Assembly (NCBI GenBank): GCA_036346355.1
Contig: CM070570.1
Location: forward strand, 2,170,001 to 2,234,000
Direction: 5' to 3'
DNA: 64,000 nt
From: Rhipidocladum racemiflorum
Lineage: Eukaryota > Streptophyta > Magnoliopsida > Poales > Poaceae
In this document: piece by piece, positions 9,864-20,037 of the stretch
How positions within the stretch are numbered: the first letter of the stretch is position 1
Layout: each line of letters begins with the position of its first letter
Notes under the pieces: model-generated
The model's database searches: none
The model's input: only the letters and a program-made list of their open reading frames with translations
What the model was told of the DNA's origin: nothing
Translations under genes and position numbers: made by a program

Positions 9864-11390
9864 GGATCGACCGGAGTGATCGATCTCTGCAGATTGCCGT
9901 GCTTTTTTAGGAAGGAATATCTTAGAGCGGGAGGAATCTTTGGATTGATGTGGGCAGCAGCGTACGGCATAAATTGTCGGATCAGCTGCTGGGATTACTG
10001 ACCATATACGCTCATCAATCATGACGTTCACACCTCATCATCATGTTCATACCAATCTCCGCCTCTCGCGTACGTTCTGAAGAAAGTGAACTGCACGCAG
10101 CTGCAGACCAGCAGCGATGGTGAACTTCTATTTTATCAAAAAAAAATTCTGTCAGAAGCGCATCCAGAAAAAAAAAAATAGTTATGGGGTCATTAGAAGG
10201 ATATGTCCATAGTTTACATTGGAGAACTTGCCATAAATAACAGCTTCTCTTCAGGATTTGCTGGAAGTCACTAGGGTCATCAGATCCAAACCATGATCCG
10301 CCCCTGGTTGTTCTAATCGCTGTGCGTAAGCAGTGGAGTGTTTTTTAGGGGGGATAAATGCAATAGCTGTATTATATGCATGCATATGGTAAGGTAATAT
10401 GCTCATGATATGAGAACGGCAGGCAGTAAAAGTCCGAAAGATGGTATGAATTTGTAATGTAAGATAAACTGCGGAAGCTATAAGATTATTTAGCAATTTT
10501 GATTCAACCGAAAAAACAACTTTTATATGTGCAAAAAACACAAATCATCCTTTATACGTGCAAAAGCACAAACCCACCTTGAGACATATTAGGAATGCCT
10601 TGCATATTGAGTTTCTCTCCTCTCTTCCTTTTCTACTAATATTGTTCTTTTGATGATTAAAGAACAATGTACCTTTGATGTGTATGTATGTGCTAACACT
10701 TGCCTTTTAAGTTGCTACTGCTCTTTCTTGTTCCTTTGCTGAAAGATGAATAGCTCTAATACGCATTGCTCTGTACTTGTGCAAATGTTTAACCATGCTT
10801 TTATAGTAGATGCCCTCCCATGCGGTTTCAATTCTAATGGAAACAGTCCATTATTTTAATAGCATGTTCACTTCAAAACTGAAGGACTTAATGAGCATTA
10901 CAAGCACTAATACCACCATGTGCATGCGTGAACTGGTTTGGCACTAATACCACCATGTGCAACGTAATGCTTAATGAAGTAACAATCCTACACTTTATTT
11001 AGCCCACACACATTATGTTACAATATTTTAAAGGGAGAGGAGAGGGAATTTAAACCCATGATTCTTAGTCTTTTAGTCTAGCAACCATCACACTTAGACC
11101 TTTTATTTTAAGAACCATTTTGTAATTTACATGGGCCATATTATGTTAAAATAATTTAACATGTAATCCACAAGCATTTCAATAGCTAGAGCTAAACTTT
11201 TTGGAATAGCTAATATGAGGGCGTCCTTGTAAAATCTAAATCTTTGGTGACGACGCTCTCTAGTCGTCATATGTGACAGCATTCCCCTTTCTTTCAAAGG
11301 CTCTTTCATTATGACACTTAACGACATCCCCATCATCCTACCATCTTTCTCATTCTCTTCCCATCAAACTTAAGAAGTGTTTGTTTCCAA
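9864..11390. other. Upstream region of nuclease B and AT-rich intergenic DNA
   Basis: No gene is seen. The first few hundred bases should hold the promoter of the minus-strand nuclease gene; I could not fix a convincing TATA box. At about 10905-10960 the phrase cactaataccaccatgtgca occurs twice, a short direct repeat. The rest is low-complexity AT-rich sequence. Confidence 0.4.
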
Positions 11391-11394
11391 ATTT

Positions 11395-11930
11395 ATGAAT
11401 ACAAAGTGTTTTTATCTATTTTTGAATGTTTTATGAGTTGAAACTTTTCGAACTGACAGTTTTTTGAATCAGAATTTTTCGAACAGAAAGTTTTTCATAT
11501 TGAAGTCTCAAAATATATTTTTTTTATCTAAAAGTTTTTGAACCAAAGATTTTTTGAATCAACAATTTTCAATCCGAAAGTTTTTAAAATTTCCCTCTTG
11601 AAATTTTTCTAATTTGAAATTTCTCGAGTTGAAAACTTTTTTCTATTTGAAAGTTCTCAATTTGAAATTTCTCACGTTGAAAATTTTCTAGCTGAATGTT
11701 CCTCGAGCTGAAATTTTCTAGCTACAAAGTTTCCGAATTGAAATATCATAATTTGAAACTATCTTGATTTGAAATTTTTTAGTTAAATTTTCTATCCTGA
11801 TTCAAAACTTTTGAGTTAAAATTCCAGAGCTAAAATATTTAATAGTTAAAATTTCCTGACTTGAATTTTTCCTCTTTGAAAACTTTTTAAAGTTAAAAAT
11901 TTCTACTTAAAATTTTTGTTTTAGAGATGA
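11395..11930. repeat. Degenerate short-period array (ttgaaa/gttttt units)
   Basis: Over about 530 bases the sequence repeats loosely on a 15-20 base period: ttgaaa or ctgaaa, then ttttc, then ga or ag. Examples are ttgaaatttctcgagttgaa, atttgaaagttctcaatttg and gctgaaattttctagctac. Units vary in length and identity, so it is an old array or a simple-sequence-derived transposon body. It begins near gtgtttgtttccaaa, a start like those of some DNA transposons. Confidence 0.5.
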
Positions 11931-12039
11931 AATACAGGTGTGGGGAACCGGGGAAGTAAGTAGGGATGAGGGAAGGGTAGAAATGAACGAAGAAGATGAT
12001 AGATAGTGTCTAAAACAATGTCTTTAAATATTTTAACTA

Positions 12040-13020
12040 ATATTACACATCTTATTGCGGAGGATTACCGCTATGTTTCTTTGCTGGTTTTGGCCAGTCC
12101 GTCGGCGCGTACGTGCTTGCGGTATTGGCCGGCGATGGCTCTTGCGAGGCCGTGGGATCACTGCGGCCGGAGCGGATCGCTTCGGCCTGCATCCACCTCG
12201 CTCAAGCCCTCGAATCCTCCGTTCCTCCTACTCCTAGCATCCTCCGCGTCCCTCGTGGGTAGGATTGTAGCATGACTTCGGCACCAACGGCGCTCCGGAG
12301 ACGTGCCGCACCGGCCTTGTTGCGCCCTTTCTTCTCCACCTGCTCCTCCCTTCCGGCGAGCGTGAGGTTTCTCCCTCCCCTTCGCCTCCTCATCGTTGCT
12401 CTGTCTCTCTCCTCTTCTTGCCTAGGGTTTATGTATTTTGGTGCAAGATCTTTTTGCTCTTCGTGATCAGATCGCAGTGGATCGGCAGTGGTTGCCGGCA
12501 AGCGTCATCCCAGTAGTGATTTCTGGTTCCAGCGGCTTGGCAGCTTCTTATTGCACACAACCGGCAAATTTTTGTTTGCCTCTTCCATGGTTATGACGGC
12601 GACGCCTAGCCGACCGCCGGAGGACGGCCGCCGTGAAACGTCGCCTCGTCTGGAGAAGGAGATTCGCCGTCCTCACCGTTGCCTGTCGCCAGCACATCGC
12701 AGCGCGGGAGGAGAACCAGGCGGCGGCGCTCGCGGATGAGGAGATCCGGGCGGCGGCGGCGCGGGAGGAGGAGCGGATGGCGGCGGCGCGACGTGGGAGG
12801 AGCCGCGCGGGAGGCGTGGAGGAGACAAGGCGCGGGGGCGACGGGCGAGGCGCAGGCGAGGCGCGGAGGAGACGAGGCTACGGGGGAGGAGTCGGGGAGG
12901 CGCGGAGGGGCGGCTGCTGCACGGGGGAGATGGGGAGTCGGGGAGACGGAGTAGGGTTAGGGGTTGGGACTTGGGAGGCAACCGGCTGGGCTAGGCTGGC
13001 CAAGTGGGCCGAAAATAAAT
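12040..13020. other. GC-rich non-coding stretch
   Basis: About 1 kb of high-GC DNA with several overlapping open frames of Arg/Gly/Ala-rich composition on both strands. None shows a recognisable domain, and frames open on both strands are expected from base composition alone. gcggaggattaccgc at about 12056 is a short hairpin. Its sharp edges against AT-rich flanks suggest a transposon body or captured promoter/leader DNA. I do not call a gene here. Confidence 0.4.
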
Positions 13021-13767
13021 AAGGAACCTGGATAACGCTTCATGGTAGAGGCCTATTAATACAGTAGAGACAAGTATTGTCTTCATTTTTCTGTGGTAGA
13101 GATCTATTAATAGAGTTTTTTTGGTCGCCTAATCTTCGTCTAGGCGCCCGCCTAGGTGCCTAGGCGTCCAGACGCCCCGGAGGCGACTCGCCTCGCCGAA
13201 GCGTCGTGATAACCATGGCCTCATCCTTGATTAGCGATCGGAGTGAAAGGCTCATTGGGAGGCAATTGTTTGTCTGGTGATTTAGCTCTGATTTGTGGGA
13301 TTTTGTTTTCAATTTTGGATTATAGGGTTTGTGAATTTGTTCCCATGCCTTGCGATTGAGCTATTCCGTAGTTAGATTTTCATGCAGAATAATGTCTCCA
13401 GCCTATATCAATGTTTGATAGCATGACCGGGGCTTAGAGTAGACACAAGGATAATGATGCTCAAAAGAAACAGAGTTCGCTCCTTTACGATTCAGTGCAT
13501 AAATATGGATATCTAAGAAGCAATTATCTCATAAAGGACTGTCACGTGTTGTAAGTCATTTGAGTTGAAACTTTTGCCATCAAGCTTCTAAGCTACCAAA
13601 TAGACTTTTGTTGGCAAGTTTCTAAGGTGCCAAAATAGACATCTTTGAAACATTTGCAATGAACCAAAAAAAATCGAAATGCAGTTATTGGCATCATGCT
13701 CTTCTGCATCATGATGGTGGTACAGCCATCAATAATCAAAGGGTTGTCTAGCGAAGCGCAAGTCTTA

Positions 13768-14178
13768 GGCACTGTTTGTTTCAGTTAGGGATTGTAGAAA
13801 GCAGCTTTTAAAATCTGGATTATAAAAGCTGGATTGTTAAAAGCTGGAGGCTGAAAAGCTGATGGCCGTTTGGCAACCCAGATTATAGTGTGTTTAGATT
13901 GCTATTTCTGCTTGGCAAAAGTCTGTGGTACCCTCGATTATAGGTTGAAAAGTCTGTGTGAACAGTGGGGGGCAATGTTGAGTAATTTTCACTGAAGTTG
14001 GATGGGTATTGTGGTCTTTTGCAAAAAAAAACTGAAGAAAGCTCCTCCAGAGTGGATTCTGGGATTGCTACAATCTGGTCTCCAGATTATTACAATCCAA
14101 ATTAAAAGTTTCCTGTTTGTTGACCTTCCAGCTTTTAAAAGATGCTTTCTACAATCTCCAGCTGAAACAAACATGGCC
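13768..14178. mobile_element. Tourist-like (PIF/Harbinger) MITE
   Basis: A 411-bp element with terminal inverted repeats of about 40 bp: left ggcactgtttgtttcag, right end reading ggccatgtttgtttcag on the other strand; both continue into gattgtagaaagca. It is flanked by TTA on both sides (13765-13767 and 14179-14181). The left duplication copy at about 349 has a single uninterrupted site (agtcttaataaaccc). Confidence 0.85.
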
Positions 14179-14996
14179 TTAATGAACCCATTTTATGAGT
14201 TTCTTATCTTTGTTCTTGAGCGCCTTACACCTTAGTTTTACTATTGCATTTTTGCCTCATAGTTCGAGCCTTCAGGGAGTATTTGACCTTTTGTGGCCTG
14301 GTCAAAAGCTTTGAAGCTGCTTTTTGCCCACAATATTTTGGAGCTATGACCTTTAGTACTTGCGAGTAAGGACATAGCTTCAATCAGATCCTGATGTTAA
14401 GGTATTATATGCTTGAGAAGGATCCGAAGAAATTGACGTCTTTGCTTGAAGCTGCTTTTACCCACATAGCTTGTGCAACATGCTCCTTGACCTAATTAGA
14501 CAAAGAATAAGTGATGATAAAATCCGAATTAGTGTCCTGTTCGACCGTCAACCATCGCTATACTTTTACAATAATGTGAAGAAATCAACATGAGAATTAC
14601 AGTTTTGAAACACCCCATCCTCTATGTTAAATTGTTAATGTACTCCATGTTGATGCTTCTTTTTTTCCTCCCAAAAGTTGAAATGTCCCATCCTATAAAT
14701 TGTTAATGTACTCCTTGTTGATGCTTATTTTTTCCTCCCAAAAGTTGAAATGATAGTGAGATGCTCCAAGAACCTTTTGTTGATTGAGCTATTATTGATT
14801 TCTCTTTTATGAAGAAGAGAAGCCCATTACTAGTTGTACAATAACTAGTGTTTCATCAAGTCTGAACCCTATAAAATAGTAACAATCCCGATACATAATC
14901 GAAATTGCAAACAAATCATGGAAGAGTTCAATTCTGGTGGACCCTATCAAGACCACGGCTACCTCCCAGGGATCAAAGTTTAATTTCACATAATTA

Positions 14997-15157
14997 GCAG
15001 GGGCCGCGCGAACGCGTACCCCCTCTACCACAAATTATGACGTCCACTCTCCCACTTGGGGAGATGGTAAGCCAGCGCGCCCACCAAGTGCAATGCGAGC
15101 CACTGACCTAGGCCACGGGCCTTCTTGATCGCCCGTCGACCCCGTCCAGGTAAGTAT
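14997..15157 (-). ncRNA. U1 spliceosomal snRNA gene
   Basis: A complete 161-nt plant U1 snRNA on the minus strand. It starts ATACTTACCTGG, which pairs with 5' splice sites. It then has the stem-loop I segment (GATCAAGAAG), the U1A-binding loop type CATTGCACTT, the conserved block CTTACCATCTCCCCAAGTGG, the Sm site ATAATTTGTGG, and the 3' stem-loop GGGGGTACGCGTTCGCGCGG closing in CCCCTGC. U1 RNA forms the U1 snRNP in the nucleus and defines 5' splice sites. The promoter is intact (see 15185-15300). Downstream AT-rich sequence (taattatgtgaaattaaac on the minus strand) could hold the plant 3'-end box. Compared with the copy at 892 it keeps the first A and the Sm site, so it is the likelier functional gene. 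Confidence 0.92.
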
Positions 15158-15184
15158 GGACTAACGGTGGCCCTGCCTCTGCTC

Positions 15185-15300
15185 TTATACCCAGCTCTCC
15201 GGCTCGTTGCTGCTTGGCCAGGCGAGGTGGTACTAACCCAGGAGACGGACGCGGGAGGGCAGCGCGCTTCAGGAGGTAAGGTGGGCTTCGCAGTTGGGCC
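15185..15300 (-). promoter_or_regulatory. Pol II snRNA promoter of U1 gene
   Basis: On the minus strand TATAA is at 15185-15189, about 28 bases from the U1 start. A USE-like GTACCACCTCG is at 15223-15233, leaving 33 bases between them, the spacing that assigns plant snRNA genes to RNA polymerase II. AGCCCA (15282-15287) and GGCCCA (15295-15300) match the monocot-specific RGCCCR element. The duplicated block is broken just beyond, at 15303. Confidence 0.75.
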
Positions 15301-15379
15301 TTGGAACAAAGAAAAGACACGTAATGAAAACTACCTTGCACATCGAAGATATTTACTGGTAACTTATCCATGATGGTAA

Positions 15380-15727
15380 TTAGTAGGGTCTCAGTAAGTT
15401 AGCATCAGCCAGTGATGTGATGCTTGCCTGCTTGGTCCACGCAAACATCTTTTGAAATAGAGAATTGAGGTGGCCTTGCTGCAGGATTGGTCTACATCTT
15501 TCAAGAATCGTATTACTTGGTATGTTGGTCTGTGTAGACGACTGGAGATGTGTGCTTTTGATAGGAAAAAATTTACAGTGATTAGCTAAAGCGAATGCAA
15601 GGAAAACCAAACCAAGGACCATCATATATACCAGACATTCCTGTGGCTGTGAGTAGTCAAAATTGTCTGGGAAACTTGCAGGAAACCCTTGCTGCTTCTT
15701 GGTCGCATGCCTGACTGTCGTGTGCAA
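15380..15727 (-). other. Unrecognised ORF, possibly captured gene fragment
   Basis: A 115-residue minus-strand frame with a hydrophobic segment (LVYMMVLGLVFLAFALANHC) after YSQPQE. I do not recognise it. It starts inside sequence that shows no promoter, ends RPY, and is flanked by transposon DNA. A short neighbouring frame on the same strand (MDKLPVNIFDVQ followed by a gt, near 15371) could be a further exon. It may be a captured or decayed host gene piece; chance is also possible. Confidence 0.25.
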
Positions 15728-15873
15728 TGCAGGTGTCCATTTGTTTATACAGATGCGAGTTTGTCACCTGCGAGGCTGTGACTGTGAGTGCTAGCTCCGG
15801 TAAAATATAGATTTTATTGTTTCTACAGATAGATTCCTTTAACAGATGCAGACACCCCGATTCAAGATTCTTA

Positions 15874-16095
15874 GGCTATCTCCAGCAATTTCCCTTCATT
15901 TCATTCCCTTCCCTATTCCTTTCCCCATATCCATTCCCTTTATTTCCTATTATCTCCAGCAGCATCCCCTCAAGGGATTTGTGAAGGGATCTGTTTGAAT
16001 CCCTTTCGAAGGGAATTGTGAAGGGAATCCGCTGGAGCACTTGGGATCTGTTCGCGAAGGGATTTGGATAGAAAGGGAAGCCGTTGGAGATAGTC
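15874..16095. mobile_element. Tourist-like MITE (ggctatctccagc family)
   Basis: A 222-bp element with imperfect inverted ends (left ggctatctccagcaa; right ccgttggagatagtc), flanked by TTA at 15871-15873 and 16096-16098. Its body consists of attccctt/aaggga repeats. A diverged relative is at about 44337-44583. Confidence 0.75.
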
Positions 16096-16459
16096 TTATG
16101 TCCCAAATAAGCTTGACTCTAGCAAGCTCCCGATTCAGAATCTGTGGGTATGTTAACTGGTAAACATCGAAGCTACGTACGTACTTATCGATGGTTTGGG
16201 GTTGCTGAACACTACAAAAGAATGACACAAAATCGTGTTAACTGGAATATTATCCTCCAAATTTGTAGAGTGCAAAGTAACACAAATACAACGGTACGTT
16301 GATGGACAACACCTGCGGCGCCCATGGTAATCCAATCCGCGGTTTTCAAAATGTATTATAAGAGAGAGAGAAGTTTGCTCTGAATAGTAGCAGTTGTCCT
16401 TCGCTTTTTTCCTTTTTGATTTATCATTTGTGACTTTTTCTCATATTTCATTATTGCAT

Positions 16460-16650
16460 AAATATTTATCATAGACGGTTCACAAACCTTATTACAAACG
16501 GTTTTGTAAACCATCGATAACAAACTATCAGTGATGTAAGAACATATCATTGACGGTTTTCGAACCGTCCGTGAAATCACAAACAGTTCTAAACAATACT
16601 CATCACAGACGGTTCTAAACAAGAACCGTCTGTGATGTGTATGAATAGTA
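16460..16650. repeat. Inverted repeats of the agacggtt/aaccgtctgtgatg type
   Basis: Repeated words atagacggttcac, attgacggttttcg, cacagacggttctaaac and its inverse aagaaccgtctgtgatg occur within 180 bases. Such subterminal words are typical of CACTA-type elements. A cactacaaaagaat sequence at 16211 could be the matching CACTA terminus, but the opposite end and a 3-bp duplication are not clear. Confidence 0.35.
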
Positions 16651-17809
16651 GTCTAATAATCTATTAAATGTTAGTTACTAAGGATAATTCATAGTGTCTC
16701 ACAGTTCCTAGTCATACAATGACTTCTTATGTCAAAACTCAACACGTAGTTTAAATTTGAACCAAAATTTAAGTTCCTTTTAACGAATTAAGGTGTGCTT
16801 TTTAGCCATAGCATATGATCAGTGTCATTATTTGGATTTTGCACAAGCCTTACTCCTTCCTAGATGTGATCAAAACATGCACAAATCATTTGTACACAAA
16901 AACATTGGCAAAAACATGCACATATTATTTACATTGCAATTGTAAAATTGTATTCAGAAACCAACCCAATGTATCAGCAATTACCTCCTGAGGATCACAA
17001 TACATAGTACAATAAAAGCACATAGTCAAAGAGCTACTATTTAATGACTGCGAACAACAAATCACACAGAAAATATGATGCTAACAGCAGAAACCAGTAA
17101 GCAAATGGTTTTTCATACTGCAAACTAAAACATATTTAGTGTTAAAATGAAGGGCACCTCTAATGATTTCTCCATTTTCTCTATTACTCTCCCTGTCTTT
17201 GGCACCAGGCAGGCCTCACTCTGACGCCGCTTCAGGAGTTAAGATGATTGGTCAAATGTGTCAAAGTTGTGAACACCTAAACAGGTGGCCTCTTGGGCTG
17301 GAACCGCAATATTGTGTACTTTGATAGCTAATCATCTTCACGTTGAAAGTTTTGTGCAATTGCATGGGAAGACTTGCAGCGTTTTAGGATGTTGCACTCT
17401 GTACGCGCTAAAAACATGAGGTAGGGTCCTTAGCTTCGAATACACAAGACAAACGTCGGGTTTGAGCGTGCCAGTCAATTTGACCTGCAATTGACAAGGT
17501 AAAAGTTGTAAAATCAATCGGGGCCGATAACGAGCAATTATCGGCGTAACTCCGGTCGTCTAAAAGCCGATCAGGGGGTAACTAGACTAACCGATTACGG
17601 CTAATCCAAGGATAAAGGCAGATTGACTTTGAGAGGCGATGCGCAACAACATTAAGAAAATCGAACCTGAGGCGGATATCGGCTACATCAATAAATCGGC
17701 GATGCGCAACTCTTTATTTATCTCGTCGACTTACAGAGGAATGCTTACAAAACTAGAGAAAATAACGAAAAGAACTGTAAAAGTAAGTGTGTGATTGTGT
17801 TGGGTTTTT

Positions 17810-19294
17810 ACCGCGGCTTTCTTGTGCCGATACACGGTGAAGCAGATGACCTAAGTCGGAGAATTCTTGCCCTGCAAATTTTTCCTTTAATGGCGGGATC
17901 AATCCTTGAAATGCTAAGTCCGCTAACTGGTCATCGGGTAATGTGACGCTAAAGCATCTATTCCGCACATCCCTAAACCTCCTGATGTAATCGGAGACAG
18001 ATTCACCGTATTTCTACCGGACCGAGCTTAAGTCTGATATCCTAAGTTCGGTGGTCCCAGAAAAGAAATACTCGTGAAATCGGCCTTCCAAATCGTTCCA
18101 GAGGTGGACCGAATTTGGAGGCAAATTTGTGAACCAAGTGAAAGCCGTTCCCAACAAAGACAGGGGGAACAGTCTAATTTTCAACCCATCGGACTGTGCT
18201 GCTTCACCGCACTGGGCTATGAAGCGCCCGACGTGTTCGAGAGTAGTAACAGAGTTGTCGCCTAAAAATTTGGCAAAATCTGGGACTCTATAATTGTGTG
18301 GATAGGGCATGCGATCAATGTAATCAGTATATGGTTCCATATAGCTGATTACCCTTCCTTTAGGCTGTAGACCAAACTGTTCTCTCAATATAACGAAAAT
18401 TTGCTCAGCCCAATTAACGTTATCGTCCTGTGCGGCTACAGGTCCCTGCCAATTACCGTAATTTACGTCATGCCCCCCGAGTGTAAACTCGGGCTGTCGG
18501 CCAAAACGCATCAGATGGTGACGAGGCAACTGATCGTAACCATTTGTTTCTTACGGCTGATGCTTCTGGTATGGGCACAAATGGGTCGGCATGCGATATT
18601 ACTTTATGTGGGGCCAAATCTCTCGGAGGGATCGCCCCTTGGGCCTGAAGGTTTCTACCTGTTTCGGTCGGCTTGGAAGCCGATTGGACGAAAGCACTGG
18701 TTGACGGGGTAGAATGGCCTATGTTTATTTTTGCCGCATCGGTATGCGCGTGGTAATGCATAATTCCGTCCGATCGACTATTTGGTGTCAACACAATAGG
18801 CTGAACCGGCATCGCCGAGAGGGTTAGGGTCAATGCTTTTATCGCGTCGATGTTTTGTGCTATCGAATAAACAGGGTATGACGGGAGAGGTTTTACTGGA
18901 TCTAGTAGGCCTCCAGACACAGCCAACTCTTGAGCAATCGTTTTAACGCTATTTTCGATCATCGCTTTAACGTGGTGACTAAAGCCGATGATTGGTTGAT
19001 TAGCGCATGATGTACCAATTGTTCAATCATACTAGACAACTCGGCTTGCGCCGGCATGTATCGTCTTACCGATTCAGTGGGGGTGCCGCTGACGGGGTTG
19101 ATTGTTGGGAGCGCAATTTTTTGGGTGACCCCCCGTCGGGTCTTTTGGTAGCATCTCAACATCATCTCCTCCAGTGCGGCTTTCTGATCTTCAATCTTCT
19201 TCCGTTGTTCGGGCGTCAAATCGGCCAACGTAGGCGCGATCATTGCCTCTGGATTGACATCGGTGGTCGATGTGGACTTTCCAGTCGATGCCAT
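17810..19294 (-). pseudogene. Retrotransposon gag gene, frameshifted and truncated
   Basis: From ATG 19292-19294 the minus strand encodes MASTGKSTSTTDVNPEAMIA and a charged stretch (LADLTPEQRKKIEDQKAALEE). It goes out of frame at about 18960 (after ALINQSSALV) and resumes as MIENSVKTIAQELAV. The retrotransposon-gag core follows: GDNSVTTLEHVGRFIAQCGE, LKIRLFPLSLLGTAFTWFT, LWNDLEGRFHEYFF and, after another break near 18020, LADLAFQGLIPPLKEKFAGQ. It then fuses to LTR sequence. No zinc knuckle, protease or RT remains. Confidence 0.85.
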
Positions 19295-19326
19295 GTCGAT
19301 CTGGTCCCATCGGGCGTGCCAAAATA

Positions 19327-20027
19327 TGTTCGCGCTAAAAACGTGAGGAAGGGTCCTTAGCTTCGAACACACAAGACAAACGTCAGGTTTGAGAGTGCTA
19401 GTCAATTTGACCTGCAATTGACAAGGTAAAAATCGTAAAATCAATCGGGCCGATAACGAGCAATTATAGGCGTAACTTCGGTCGGCTAAAAGTCGATCAG
19501 GGGATAACTAGATTAACCGATTACGGCTAATCCAAGGATAAAGGCAGATTGGCTCCGAGAGGCGATGCGCAACAACACTAAGCAAATCGAACCTGAGGCG
19601 AATATCGGCTAGATCAACAAATTAGCGATGCACAACTCTTTATTGATGTCGTCGACTTACAGAGGAATGCTTACAAAACTAGAAAAAATAACGAAAAGAA
19701 TTGTAAAAGTAAATGTGTGATTGGGTTGGGTTTTTCCTCTACACCGGTCCTGGGTTTATATTTATACCCATTGGCCAATCCGAGTCCTGCCCCAATACAA
19801 TAAGAGTACAGTGCGAGTTCCCTAAACGGACTCCTACTTCCAAACGGCCTAGGGTATTGGCTGATCCCTATCCTGTCGACATGCGGCAAAGAATCCGAGT
19901 CGATTTGATTTTCCAAAACGGCCTCCTGTTGCCAAACAGCTCGTGGCGTGCTTCACCTGGACTCCTTGGCGCCTCATCTTTCGCTGATATTTCCAATTCT
20001 ACCATCTGCTAAATCTTGGTGCAAACA
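19327..20027 (-). repeat. Complete LTR of the defective Gypsy element
   Basis: 701 bp bounded by TG and CA. Its first 408 bp are about 93-95 per cent identical by eye to 17400-17809. The interior (minus strand) begins right after it with ttttggcacgcccgatggga, which should include the primer binding site; I could not assign the tRNA. Confidence 0.85.
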
Positions 20028-20037
20028 CACTCCCAGC

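Larger units (their letters stand above)
15304..17185. other. 1.9 kb composite insert in the right duplication copy
   Basis: This sequence is absent from the left copy, where its flanks adjoin near 1200. It contains an unrecognised minus-strand frame (15380-15727), a Tourist-like MITE (15874-16095) and a region of cgtctgtgatg/agacggtt repeats (16460-16640). The last 500 bases are plain AT-rich DNA. Being so close to the U1 promoter, it replaces whatever lay further upstream. Confidence 0.6.
17400..20027 (-). mobile_element. Defective Gypsy-type LTR retrotransposon with TSD cactc
   Basis: A complete LTR at 19327-20027 (701 bp, tgttcgcgct to ggtgcaaaca) and a partial LTR at 17400-17809 (tgtacgcgct to gggttttt) flank a gag-only interior on the minus strand. 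The 5-base target duplication cactc is perfect (17395-17399 and 20028-20032). The left duplication copy has the empty site gttgcactcccagcc at about 1424. All of pol and the last 292 bp of the second LTR are gone: gag runs straight into LTR sequence at 17809, a deletion junction. The element cannot move on its own. Confidence 0.9.

Noticed and set aside
12633..13022. Arg/Gly/Ala-rich open frames on both strands
   Set aside because: No domain, long frames in several overlapping registers, composition bias alone explains them.
13120..13205. Possible element end built on taggcgcc/cctaggcg words
   Set aside because: It resembles short hAT-like ends common in grasses, but no partner end or duplication was found.
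16211..16650. CACTA transposon from cactacaaaagaat at 16211
   Set aside because: No matching opposite terminus and no 3-bp duplication; only the repeat words at 16460-16650 are reported.
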